Shown: positions 50,044 to 57,650 of the stretch, piece after piece
How positions within the stretch are numbered: position 1 is the first letter of the stretch
Layout: every line of letters begins with the position of its first letter
DNA from: Streptomyces sp. CBMA123
GTDB taxonomy: Bacteria > Actinomycetota > Actinomycetes > Streptomycetales > Streptomycetaceae
Assembly: GCF_014596465.1 (NCBI RefSeq)
Contig: NZ_MECK01000556.1
Location: forward strand, 57,420-121,419
DNA length: 64,000 nt
Reading direction: 5' to 3'
Notes under the pieces: model-generated
Told to the model about the DNA's origin: nothing
Database searches by the model: none
Seen by the model: the letters and a program-made list of their open reading frames with translations, nothing else
Translations under genes and position numbers: made by a program

Positions 50044-50982
50044 TTATTCGGCCGGGACGGCGGCGGGGACGGGCGTGGCCGTGGCGGCGGGGGCGGCGGG
50101 GGTGGCGGCCGGCTGGGGCTTGCGGCGCAGCAGGACGGTGGCGCCCAGGACGGCGGCGGTGCCGGCGATGACGGTCCAGCCCAGGGGCTCGCCGAGGACG
50201 ACGCCGCCGAGGATGACGGAGACGACGGTCATCAGGTAGACGACGGTGGCGGAGGCGGCGGCGCCGTCCTTGGTGATGATCATGGTGTTGAGCAGGACGG
50301 CGAAGCCGGTGCACACGATGCCGAGGACGATCAGGGCGATGGTGGCCTTGGCGGTGGCGTGGATGGCGGGCAGGCCCAGGAACGGGGCGGCGATGGCGCT
50401 CAGGACGGCGGCGGTGGACAGCTGGCTGCCGGCGAGCATGAACACCGGCATCTTGCGGGGGGCCAGGAAGCGGCCCACGTAGGCGAAGCTGGAACCGAAG
50501 CTGATGGCGCCGACGACGCAGCAGACGAGGCTCTCGGTGGTGACGTGGGTGTCGTGGCTCCAGGGGGCGGAGACCAGGACGACGCCGAGCACGCCGAGGG
50601 CGATGCCGCCGATGCGGCCCAGGCCCAGGCGCTTCTCGGAGCCGAGGGCGACGGCGGCGGTCATGGTCCACACGGGTGCGGTGCCGCTGAGGATGCCGGC
50701 GATGCTGCTGGATCCGGTCTGCTCGCCGTAGGCGAAGAGCAGCCAGGGCAGGACGTTGCCGAGCAGGGCGGCGACCACGATGTGGCCCCAGGTGCTGCGG
50801 CCCTTGGGCAGGCTCTGGCGCTTGGCGAAGCCGATGCCCAGGACGACGACGGCGCCCAGGACGAGCCGGGCGAAGACCATCTCCACGGGCGAGAAGCCGT
50901 CACCGGCGAGCTTGATCCAGAGGAAGACGGATCCCCAGACGAGGCTGAGTACGCTCAGACGGATCAATGCGGCCTTCGACAT
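50044..50982 (-). CDS. EamA/DMT-family exporter
   Basis: 312 aa with ten hydrophobic helices in two EamA halves. ATG at 50982 after AGAGGGAATGTC. LVWGSVFLWIKLAGDGFSPV and the second half AISFGSSFAYVGRFLAPRKM are typical. DMT proteins move metabolites or amino acids out of the cell. In this cluster it may export an intermediate or product alongside the MFS protein at 53176. The C-terminal tail is Pro/Ala-rich (PAATPAAPAATATPVPAAV). Confidence 0.88.
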   Translation of the reverse strand: MSKAALIRLSVLSLVWGSVFLWIKLAGDGFSPVEMVFARLVLGAVVVLGIGFAKRQSLPKGRSTWGHIVVAALLGNVLPWLLFAYGEQTGSSSIAGILSGTAPVWTMTAAVALGSEKRLGLGRIGGIALGVLGVVLVSAPWSHDTHVTTESLVCCVVGAISFGSSFAYVGRFLAPRKMPVFMLAGSQLSTAAVLSAIAAPFLGLPAIHATAKATIALIVLGIVCTGFAVLLNTMIITKDGAAASATVVYLMTVVSVILGGVVLGEPLGWTVIAGTAAVLGATVLLRRKPQPAATPAAPAATATPVPAAVPAE

Positions 50983-51206
50983 GACATTCCCTCTTCTCAC
51001 GCACGCCCCGGCATGGTGGGGATCCGGACGGGGATCCGTTCCGGGCACGGCGGATCGCGGGAGGGCAGCCGTGGCTGCTCCCGGACTTGCCGTGTTGGGA
51101 GGGGTTCCGCGGGGACGTGGTCGCGGGCCCTTGTGAGTAAGAGCGTCACATCCGCGTCCCTGCGGCGTCCATCAAACTCTGCTACCGATGATCTTGAAGC
51201 GGGAGC

Positions 51207-52172
51207 TTAAGCGTCCTGGTCGGCGGCGCGCAGGGCGTTCGACTCCTCGGCGGCGGCGGTCTCGCGCAGGGCGTCCAGGACGGCGGCGATCTGCGGGACG
51301 CGCTGTTCGCCGCGGCGTACGGCCGCGAACACCCGGCGGCTGGGCGCGTCGGTGAACTCCCGCACCACCACGCCGTCGCGGGCCACCGGGCGGGCCAGGC
51401 GCGGGACCAGGCTGATGCCCAGGCCCGCGCGCACGGCGGCGAAGGTGGCCTCCCAGTCGCCGATGGCGTGGGTGGCCTGGGGCACGAAGCCGGCGGCCGC
51501 GCAGGCGGCCAGCGGGATCTCCTGGCACATCCCGACGGTGGCGAAGATCCAGGCCTCGTCGGCGAGGTCGGGCAGGCCCAGGGTGGGGGCGTCGATGAGG
51601 TGGTGGCCGGTGGGCAGGGCGACGTCGAAGATCTCGCGCATCAGCGGGACCTTGTCGAAGCGGGCGTCGTGGGCGGGGGCGTCGGGGGCCTCCACGGCGA
51701 TGGCGACGTCCGTCTCGCCGCGGGAGAGGCGCTCGAAGCTGTCGGGCGGGTCGACCTCGGCCAGCGCGGTGCGCAGCCGGGGGTGGGTCTGCTTGAGCAG
51801 GCCGGCGGCGGGGAGGATCAGCGGGGCCAGGGTGGTGGCGAATCCGGCCACCGAGACCTGGCCGGCCTCGCCGTCGCGCTGGGCGGCGAGGTCGTCGAAG
51901 AGGCCCTCGATGGTGTCGAAGATGCGGGTGGTGTGCTGCAGGACGAGTCGGGCCTGGGCGGTCAGGCGCAGCCTTCGGCCCACCGGTTCGGTCAGTCGTA
52001 CGCCCAAGTCCTTGCTGAGGGCGGCGAGTTGCTGGGAGATCGCGGAGGGGGTCAGATGCAGGGCGGCGGCGACGGCGCTGACCGTGCCGTGCTGTTCGAG
52101 TTCGGCGAGGAGCTGGAGTTTGCGCAGGTCCAGTTCGCTGGGGTGCCGCAGGCGTCCGGGGGCTGATTCCAT
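51207..52172 (-). CDS. LysR family regulator
   Basis: 321 aa, ATG at 52172, TAA stop (rare here). HTH: LDLRKLQLLAELEQHGTVSA then LHLTPSAISQQLAALSKDLG (residues 14-60). The effector domain includes VGMCQEIPLAACAAAGF, with two Cys. It is probably a pathway or transporter regulator; its likely target is the EamA gene 224 nt downstream or the LLM/MFS pair upstream. It has no divergent neighbour, which is atypical for LysR genes. Confidence 0.88.
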   Translation of the reverse strand: MESAPGRLRHPSELDLRKLQLLAELEQHGTVSAVAAALHLTPSAISQQLAALSKDLGVRLTEPVGRRLRLTAQARLVLQHTTRIFDTIEGLFDDLAAQRDGEAGQVSVAGFATTLAPLILPAAGLLKQTHPRLRTALAEVDPPDSFERLSRGETDVAIAVEAPDAPAHDARFDKVPLMREIFDVALPTGHHLIDAPTLGLPDLADEAWIFATVGMCQEIPLAACAAAGFVPQATHAIGDWEATFAAVRAGLGISLVPRLARPVARDGVVVREFTDAPSRRVFAAVRRGEQRVPQIAAVLDALRETAAAEESNALRAADQDA

Positions 52173-52261
52173 GTCAGGGCACAACGTCCGGTGGTGGGGC
52201 CGCTGTTCCGTGCGGGGAGGGGGGTTGCCTGCCCGTACGGAACAGCGGCGGGGGTGCGGGG

Positions 52262-53179
52262 TCAGGCGACGGTGCCGGTGGCGAGGTCGACGACGTCGCG
52301 GGCGAGGGTCTCCAGGGCGGCGAGGTCCTGCTCCTCGCGGCGGCGGGTGCGGGCCTCGCCGGGCATGGTGGGGTCCAGGACGACGTTCTCGACGCCGAGG
52401 TCCGCCAGCAGGTTCAGGTCGGAGCGGATCTCCTGGGGGGTGCCGATGCCCATCACCCGCTCGCGGCCCAGCGGGCGGTCGGTGAGGCGCAGTTTGATCC
52501 GCGGGGCCAGGGCGGGCACCGGCAGGTCGAGTTCCTTGGCGGTGGCGCGCAGCGCCGGCAGGCCGATGTTGACCAGCCATTCGGCGGTGACGGAGGTGGG
52601 GTGCCAGGCGTCGCCGTAGCGCACCGCGCGGCGCAGCGCGCCGCGGCTGTGGCCGCCGACCCACACCGGCGGGCCGGCGGGCTGGACGGGCAGCGGGCCG
52701 GTGCTCAGGTCGGTGAAGGAGACGTAGCGGCCCTGGAAGGAGGCCCGCTCGCCCGCCCAACAGGCCTTGATGGCGGCGAGGTACTCGTCGCTGCGGGCGC
52801 CGCGCTGGTTGTACGGGACGCCGAGGGCGGCGAACTCCCCCGGCGCCCAGCCGGCCGCGACGCCCAGGGTGAAGCGGCCGCCGCTGAGCTGGTCGATGTT
52901 GGCGACGGTGCGGGCGACCAGGAGGGGGTGGCGGTAGGGCAGGATCGCCACGGTGGTGCCCAGGCCGATGCGGCTGGTGGTGCCGGCCAGCCAGGCCAGC
53001 ACGGTGAACGGGTCGTAGAAGGGGGCGGCGAACAGCCGCTGGACCTCGGGGGTCAGGGCGACGTGGTCGGAGACCATCAGCTGGTGGTAGCCGAGCTCCT
53101 CCAGCCGGGCCGCCCAGCGGCTCATCCCCTGGGGGGTGGCCGATTCACCGTAGTTGGGAACGTTGACGCCGAACTTCAC
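52262..53179 (-). CDS. LLM-class flavin/F420-dependent oxidoreductase
   Basis: 305 aa, GTG at 53179 overlapping the MFS stop (GTGA) with GGAGG upstream. Luciferase-like TIM barrel: MKFGVNVPNYGES, LGYHQLMVSDHVALTPEV, TTSRIGLGTTVAILPYRHP, LSGGRFTLGVAAGWAPGEF and VWVGGHSRGALRRAVRYGDAWHP. The pattern suits actinobacterial F420-dependent members as well as FMN monooxygenases; the cofactor is not decided. Expected to oxidise or reduce a pathway intermediate. Translationally coupled to the MFS exporter. Confidence 0.9.
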   Translation of the reverse strand: MKFGVNVPNYGESATPQGMSRWAARLEELGYHQLMVSDHVALTPEVQRLFAAPFYDPFTVLAWLAGTTSRIGLGTTVAILPYRHPLLVARTVANIDQLSGGRFTLGVAAGWAPGEFAALGVPYNQRGARSDEYLAAIKACWAGERASFQGRYVSFTDLSTGPLPVQPAGPPVWVGGHSRGALRRAVRYGDAWHPTSVTAEWLVNIGLPALRATAKELDLPVPALAPRIKLRLTDRPLGRERVMGIGTPQEIRSDLNLLADLGVENVVLDPTMPGEARTRRREEQDLAALETLARDVVDLATGTVA

Positions 53180-54366
53180 CGCGGCCTCCGGGAGATGGAC
53201 TGGATGGGGTGGATCGTCTCCGCGCTCGTCTCCGGGCCGGCGGGGCGCAGCCGTAGCGCGGCCGTGTGGAGGAGCAGGGAGCCCAGTGCGCCGGCGGCTG
53301 CCAGGACCGGGAGCAGGCGGACGTCGGTGCCGGCGGCCAGGACGGCTCCGCCGGCGGCCGCGCCCACGGCGCCGCCGAGGTAGGTGGCGGAGCTGTTGAG
53401 GGCCAGGGCGCCGGCCCCGGCGCTGGGCCCGAAGCCCAGCAGGCGGTGCTGCTGGGGGACCACGAAGGCCCAGCCGGCCGCTCCCCACAGGAACAGCAGC
53501 GGCAGGGTGGCGGGGCCGGGTGCCGCGGCCAGGCACAGCAGGGTCAGGGCGAGGACGACCAGCAGGATCGCGGCCACCCGGCCGGGGCGCCCGACGCGGT
53601 CGAGCAGCGGGCCGATGCCGAAGCTGCCCACGACGCCGCCCAGGCCCCACAGCCACAGGCCGAGGGTGGGCGAGCCGGCGTGGTGGGCGTTCAGCAGGGG
53701 CACCAGGTAGGTGTACAGGCCCAGGCTGGCGATGGTCTGTCCGAAGGTGGCGGCGACGGCCAGGCCGACGCGGGCGTCGCGCAGTTGTTCCGCGCGGGCG
53801 CGCAGTCCGGGCATGGCGGCGCCGTCGACGGGGGGCAGCCACCGGGCGGTGCCGGCCCAGGCGACTGCGCCGAGGGCGGTGACCAGCCAGAACGCGACGC
53901 GCCAGCCGAGGTGTCCGGCGAGCAGGAGTCCGGCGGGCACGCCCAGGACGGTGCCGGAGCTGAGGCCGCCGAGCACGATGGCCAGGGCGCGGGCCCGGCG
54001 TTCGGGGCCGGCCAGGGCTGAGGCGGCGGTGGCGGCCACCGGCATGAAGACGCCCGCTCCGGCGCCGGCCACGCCGCGCAGCACCAGCAGGACGAGCGGG
54101 GAGGGCGCCAGGGCGCTGGCCGCGTTGGCGAGGGTGAAGACGCTCAGGGCGGCCAGCAGGACGGTGCGCACGTTCCAGCGGCCCAGTGCGGCTCCCAGCA
54201 GTGGCGCGAGGAGCGCGTAGCAGAGGGTGAAGGCCGTGACGAGCTGGCCGGTCTGCGCCATCGACCCGTGCAGGTCGTGGGAGATGTCGGGCAGCAGGCC
54301 GGCCGTCAGGTAGGCGTCCGTGCCGATGGACAGCGCTCCCAGGCCGAGTAGTAACGCGCGGAACAC
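53176..54366 (-). CDS. MFS exporter (DHA1 type) with an early TTA codon
   Basis: 396 aa with about 12 membrane helices. GTG at 54366 follows AGGAGG. The loop between TM2 and TM3 reads LGRWNVRTVLLAAL, and motif C-like GVAGAGAGVFMPV is present, as in drug exporters of the AraJ/CmlR type. Codon 5 is TTA (54352-54354), so efficient translation should need the bldA leucyl-tRNA. It is the best candidate for product export and self-protection. Head of a two-gene unit with the LLM enzyme; divergent from gltX. Confidence 0.88.
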   Translation of the reverse strand: MFRALLLGLGALSIGTDAYLTAGLLPDISHDLHGSMAQTGQLVTAFTLCYALLAPLLGAALGRWNVRTVLLAALSVFTLANAASALAPSPLVLLVLRGVAGAGAGVFMPVAATAASALAGPERRARALAIVLGGLSSGTVLGVPAGLLLAGHLGWRVAFWLVTALGAVAWAGTARWLPPVDGAAMPGLRARAEQLRDARVGLAVAATFGQTIASLGLYTYLVPLLNAHHAGSPTLGLWLWGLGGVVGSFGIGPLLDRVGRPGRVAAILLVVLALTLLCLAAAPGPATLPLLFLWGAAGWAFVVPQQHRLLGFGPSAGAGALALNSSATYLGGAVGAAAGGAVLAAGTDVRLLPVLAAAGALGSLLLHTAALRLRPAGPETSAETIHPIQSISRRPR

Positions 54367-54624
54367 GCGACCTCCTTGGTTCGGTGCCGCCCGGCCGCCG
54401 CCGGTTCGTGCGGACCGGTGCCGGGCTTCGGTGATCAGCCTGTCCCAGCCGGGCCCGCGCAGCCGCACCGGGACGGGTCGGCGGTTCGGGATCCCGCACC
54501 GCCGGGCGGCCGGGCCGGCTCCCGGCGCCGGAAGCTGTCCTAGCTTCGAAACCGAAGGCAGTGGAGCTCGCTGTCGACGCCGCGCCCGACCGCGGACACA
54601 CACTCGGCTACGGAAGGACCCGCA
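54367..54624. promoter_or_regulatory. Divergent promoter region between MFS and gltX
   Basis: 258 nt. GAAGCT (54531-54536) and AGCTTC (54542-54547) form an inverted repeat around GTCCT, overlapped by CTTCG-AAAC-CGAAG (54543-54556). This comparatively AT-containing spot about 70-95 nt before gltX is a plausible operator or promoter. No certain -35/-10 pair is assigned. Confidence 0.45.
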
Positions 54625-56304
54625 ATGCTCGACCGCGCGCTCGCAGACTCGTGGTTCCCCTCGGGCCTGCCTGAGGTGCAGGAATGGGAGGAACGTTACC
54701 CGGAGCGTGGCCTCCCGACGGGGGCAGAGGTGACCCGCTTCGCCCCCAGCCCGACCGGTTCGCTCCACCTGGGCGGGCTCTATGTGGCCCTGCTGTCCAA
54801 GGAGTTGGCCCGGCAGACCTTCGGGACGTACCTGGTACGGGTGGAGGACACCGACACCGGCCGTGAGGTCGCCGGGGCGGCGCAGGCCTTCGCCGAGGCG
54901 TTCCGCTACTTCGACCTGGTGCCCGACGAGGCGGACTCCTCGGACGGGGCGCAGGGGGCCGGGGCCTGGGGGCCGTACCGGCAGTCCGAGCGGGAGGACG
55001 TGTACCTCAGCTACGTACGGGAGCTGGTGCGCCAGGGCCTGGCGTACCCGTGCTTCTGCTCGTCCGAGGTGCTGGCCGCCAACGCCGCCGGGCAGCAGCA
55101 GTCGCGCTCCCCGCTGGGCTACTACGGCAAGTGGGCGCGCTGCCGCGGGCTGGGCCCCGAGGAGGCGGACCGGCGGATCCGGGCCGGCGAGCCGTTCACG
55201 GTGCGCTTCCGCTGCCCGGTGGGGATCCCCGGCCGGGTGCGCTTCCAGGACCGGCTGCGCGGCTCGCTGACGATGCTGGACAACGGCAACGACGTCGTCA
55301 TCCTCAAGTCGCCCCAGCAGGGCCGCAGTCTGCCGACCTACCACTTCGCGCACGTCGTCGACGACCACCTGATGCGGGTGACGCTGGTGGTGCGCGGCGA
55401 GGAGTGGATCTCCTCACTGCCGCTGCACCACCAGCTCCACAAGGCGCTGGGCTTCAAGCCCCCGCGGTACGCGCACATCGCGCCGCTGATGAAGGTGGAG
55501 GGCTCCAGCCGCCGCAAGCTCAGCAAGCGCAAGGACCCGGAGGCCGGCGTCGCGTACTACATGGCCGCGGGCTACCCGGCGGCGGCGGTGCGGCACTACC
55601 TGCGGGGGCTGGCCAACAGCCGGCTGGCCGACCTGCCGGTGGACAAGGCCGCCCAGCAGGCGCTCGCCCTGGACGAAGCCGGGCTGTCCGGCGCCATGGT
55701 GGACCTGGCCAAGCTGCGCTCGGTCAGCCGCGACCACATCGCCTCGCTGCCCTCCGAACGGTCCCTGGAGCTGCTGGAGTCCTGGGCCTGCGAGCACGAC
55801 CCCGAGCTGGCCCGGGAGTTGAGTGCCAACCGGGTCCTCGCGCTGGGCGCGCTGGAGCTGGCCGGGGCGGGCGGCGGACGCAAGGACCTGGCGTGCTGGA
55901 GCGAGTTCCGGGCCAAGTTCGGCTTCGCCTTCCCGGGGCTGCACACCCCGGTGACCCGCGCCGACGACGAGCGGTTCGCGCCGCTGGAGCCCGGCTGCGT
56001 CGCCGACCTCGCCGACGCGCTACTGCGCGGGTACCGGCACGCGGGGCCCGACGAGCAGTGGCTGGACCGGCTGCGGTCGGTGGCCACCGACTACGGCTTC
56101 GCCACCGACTCCCGCTCCTACCGCGCCGCGCCGCAGGACTTCCGCGGCTCGCTCAAGGAGGTCGCCAACGTGCTGCGGGTCTGCCTGACCGGCTCGCGCA
56201 ACAGCCCCGACCTGTACCGGGTGGCGCAACTCCTCGGCGAGGGCGAGGTCCTGAGCCGACTGCAGGCGCTGCGCAGCGGCGCGGCGCTGCCGGAACTGGT
56301 CTGA
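54625..56304 (+). CDS. gltX: Glutamyl-tRNA synthetase, cluster-associated copy
   Basis: 559 aa, ATG at 54625 after GGAAGGACCC. Class I signatures: HLGG (48-51) in FAPSPTGSLHLGGLYVALL and KLSKR (298-302) in the KMSKS position, both intact. LVRVEDTD and the zinc-site-like CFC...ARC are also present. The N-terminus is about 35 residues longer than standard GluRS, which begins directly at the xRFAPSPTG strand. It charges tRNA-Glu with glutamate, the substrate of HemA. Its position beside secondary hemA, hemB and hemL copies suggests it raises Glu-tRNA supply for that pathway. No tRNA-Glu gene is seen near it. A 20-bp tandem duplication covers its stop region (56288-56327). Confidence 0.93.
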   Translation: MLDRALADSWFPSGLPEVQEWEERYPERGLPTGAEVTRFAPSPTGSLHLGGLYVALLSKELARQTFGTYLVRVEDTDTGREVAGAAQAFAEAFRYFDLVPDEADSSDGAQGAGAWGPYRQSEREDVYLSYVRELVRQGLAYPCFCSSEVLAANAAGQQQSRSPLGYYGKWARCRGLGPEEADRRIRAGEPFTVRFRCPVGIPGRVRFQDRLRGSLTMLDNGNDVVILKSPQQGRSLPTYHFAHVVDDHLMRVTLVVRGEEWISSLPLHHQLHKALGFKPPRYAHIAPLMKVEGSSRRKLSKRKDPEAGVAYYMAAGYPAAAVRHYLRGLANSRLADLPVDKAAQQALALDEAGLSGAMVDLAKLRSVSRDHIASLPSERSLELLESWACEHDPELARELSANRVLALGALELAGAGGGRKDLACWSEFRAKFGFAFPGLHTPVTRADDERFAPLEPGCVADLADALLRGYRHAGPDEQWLDRLRSVATDYGFATDSRSYRAAPQDFRGSLKEVANVLRVCLTGSRNSPDLYRVAQLLGEGEVLSRLQALRSGAALPELV

Positions 56305-56327
56305 CCGTGCCGGAACTGGTCTGACCG
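56288..56327 (+). repeat. 20-bp tandem duplication over the gltX stop
   Basis: The unit TGCCGGAACTGGTCTGACCG occurs twice in a row, so the last four sense codons plus the stop of gltX are copied again immediately downstream. A simple replication slippage product; it does not change the protein. Confidence 0.8.
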
Positions 56328-56389
56328 TGCCGGACCGGACCCGGCCGCCGGGTCCCCGGGCCCAGGCCCGGTGCTCCTGCCGGGAGGAT

Positions 56390-57073
56390 TCAGCCACCCT
56401 CCCGGTACGGCGCCCGGGCCGCCCCGGTGCCGACCGGCTCGGCCGAGCGGTCCAGGGCCACCGCCAGCTGGGCCCGCCGGCTGATCGCGAGCTTGCGGTA
56501 GATCCGCGTGATGTGCTGCTCGACGGCACGCGGCGAGACGCCCAGCCGCGCGGCGATCTGACGATTCGTCAGACCATCCAGGATCATCCGGGCCAGGCGC
56601 CGCTCATGGGCGCTGAGCGGCTCGGTGACGGGCTGGGGCCCGGCGGCCTCGCGCCCCGGTCCGGGGCGCAGCGCCCTGGCCGCCTCCAGGATGTTCTCCA
56701 GCTCCCGGATCCTGGTCCGCAGGATCAACCCCTGCTGGACGTAGGGGTCCTGGGCCAGGACGTGCTGCAGCGCCGCGCTGTCGGCGACCTGCAGCAGCAG
56801 GGTCTCCCCCGTGCCCTCGGTCCAGCTGCCGCCGTGCAGGAGGATCTCGAAGGCGGCCATCCGCCTCCAGTACAGGTGGTGCCTGGGCTCGGCGCGGCGC
56901 AGCAACTCCCCCGCGCGCAGCTCGCGTTCGATCAGGAACTTCACGGGCCCTTTGAGCGGGGCGGCGTCCGCCGGGGCCGGGTCGGCGGGGTCGGCCGGGT
57001 CGGCGGCCGGCTGCTCCGGCGGGTGCTGACGGGATCCGGTACTGCCGTTGATGGTGGTGAGTGCGTCAATCAT
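56390..57073 (-). CDS. YCII-LuxR fusion regulator (copy 2)
   Basis: 227 aa from the ATG at 57073; its Shine-Dalgarno (AGGTGG) is rather far upstream, so the start is moderately sure. Residues 35-130 contain the YCII-like part (FEILLHGGSWTEGTGETLLL, LQHVLAQDPYVQQGLILRTR). The LuxR HTH at about 150-205 reads LSAHERRLARMILDGLTNRQ, IAARLGVSPRAVEQHITRIY, RKLAISRRAQLAVAL. The helix RAVEQHITRIYRKL is identical to copy 1 at 49405, so both may bind the same DNA. A Pro/Ala-rich N-terminal segment (PADPADPAPADAAP) is extra. Convergent with gltX. Confidence 0.82.
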   Translation of the reverse strand: MIDALTTINGSTGSRQHPPEQPAADPADPADPAPADAAPLKGPVKFLIERELRAGELLRRAEPRHHLYWRRMAAFEILLHGGSWTEGTGETLLLQVADSAALQHVLAQDPYVQQGLILRTRIRELENILEAARALRPGPGREAAGPQPVTEPLSAHERRLARMILDGLTNRQIAARLGVSPRAVEQHITRIYRKLAISRRAQLAVALDRSAEPVGTGAARAPYREGG

Positions 57074-57377
57074 GGCGTTGTCGTTTCCACCTCGAGCGCT
57101 GAGGGCGTAGGGAGGGGTCGAGCCGGTCACGCGGTACGGCCGCCGGCACGCTCGGCGTAACCGACGCGGATTGCGCTCTGCCGGACCGCGGGAATCCAGA
57201 GGCCGGATCGCCGTTCGTACACCGGGTTCTGGCCTCCCGGACCGGGATCACTCTGCCTTCCGGACGGGCCGTCACGCAAGCGCGGAATTCGCCCGGAACG
57301 GCAGCTGCGAAGGGCGGGTCCGGACCGTCCGGAATAGGCGAGGGAATGCACCCCCGGAGGTGGGGGGATCAGTTGCA

Positions 57378-57417
57378 GCGCCAAGTGGCCCGCCGTGCTC
57401 GGCGGGCCACTTGGCGC
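57378..57417. terminator. Perfect 18-bp inverted repeat with 4-nt loop
   Basis: GCGCCAAGTGGCCCGCCG (57378-57395) pairs with 57400-57417 around TGCT. It is the longest perfect stem in the window. A closer hairpin already serves the StrR-like gene, so this one may be a back-up terminator, shield the YCII-LuxR promoter from read-through, or mark a small RNA end. Confidence 0.65.
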
Positions 57418-57604
57418 AGGTCACAGCCCCGGCCGGGCCGGTGGCACGGATGGCGGAAAGACCGTACGGGAGCGCGGCGGTGGCCGGTGTGCGGAACGTC
57501 ACCGGCAATTCTTCCGCTCCGGCGGAATTCCGCCCGGCGGGGGGCCGTCGGTCGTCCTTTGGTCAAGGGTGATGTGCGACTGATGAACCGAACCCATTTG
57601 CACA

Positions 57605-57632
57605 GCCGTTCGCCGGTGCGGCGGCGAACGGC
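57605..57632 (-). terminator. Terminator of the StrR-like gene
   Basis: GCCGTTCGCCG (57605-57615) pairs with CGGCGAACGGC (57622-57632) around GTGCGG, 19 nt after the stop at 57651. Confidence 0.78.
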
Positions 57633-57650
57633 CGTGCGGCCGGAGCGTGT

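Larger units (their letters stand above)
57074..57650. other. 577-nt intergenic region with two strong hairpins
   Basis: No gene is supported. The left 300 nt must hold the promoter of the YCII-LuxR gene. Two perfect hairpins, at 57378-57417 and 57605-57632, are annotated separately. Several small frames exist but none has a start signal or consistent third-position bias. Confidence 0.5.

Noticed and set aside
54625..56304. gltX as a marker of a class I lanthipeptide or other Glu-tRNA-dependent RiPP cluster
   Set aside because: No LanB-type dehydratase, cyclase or precursor peptide was found; hemA is a sufficient consumer of Glu-tRNA.
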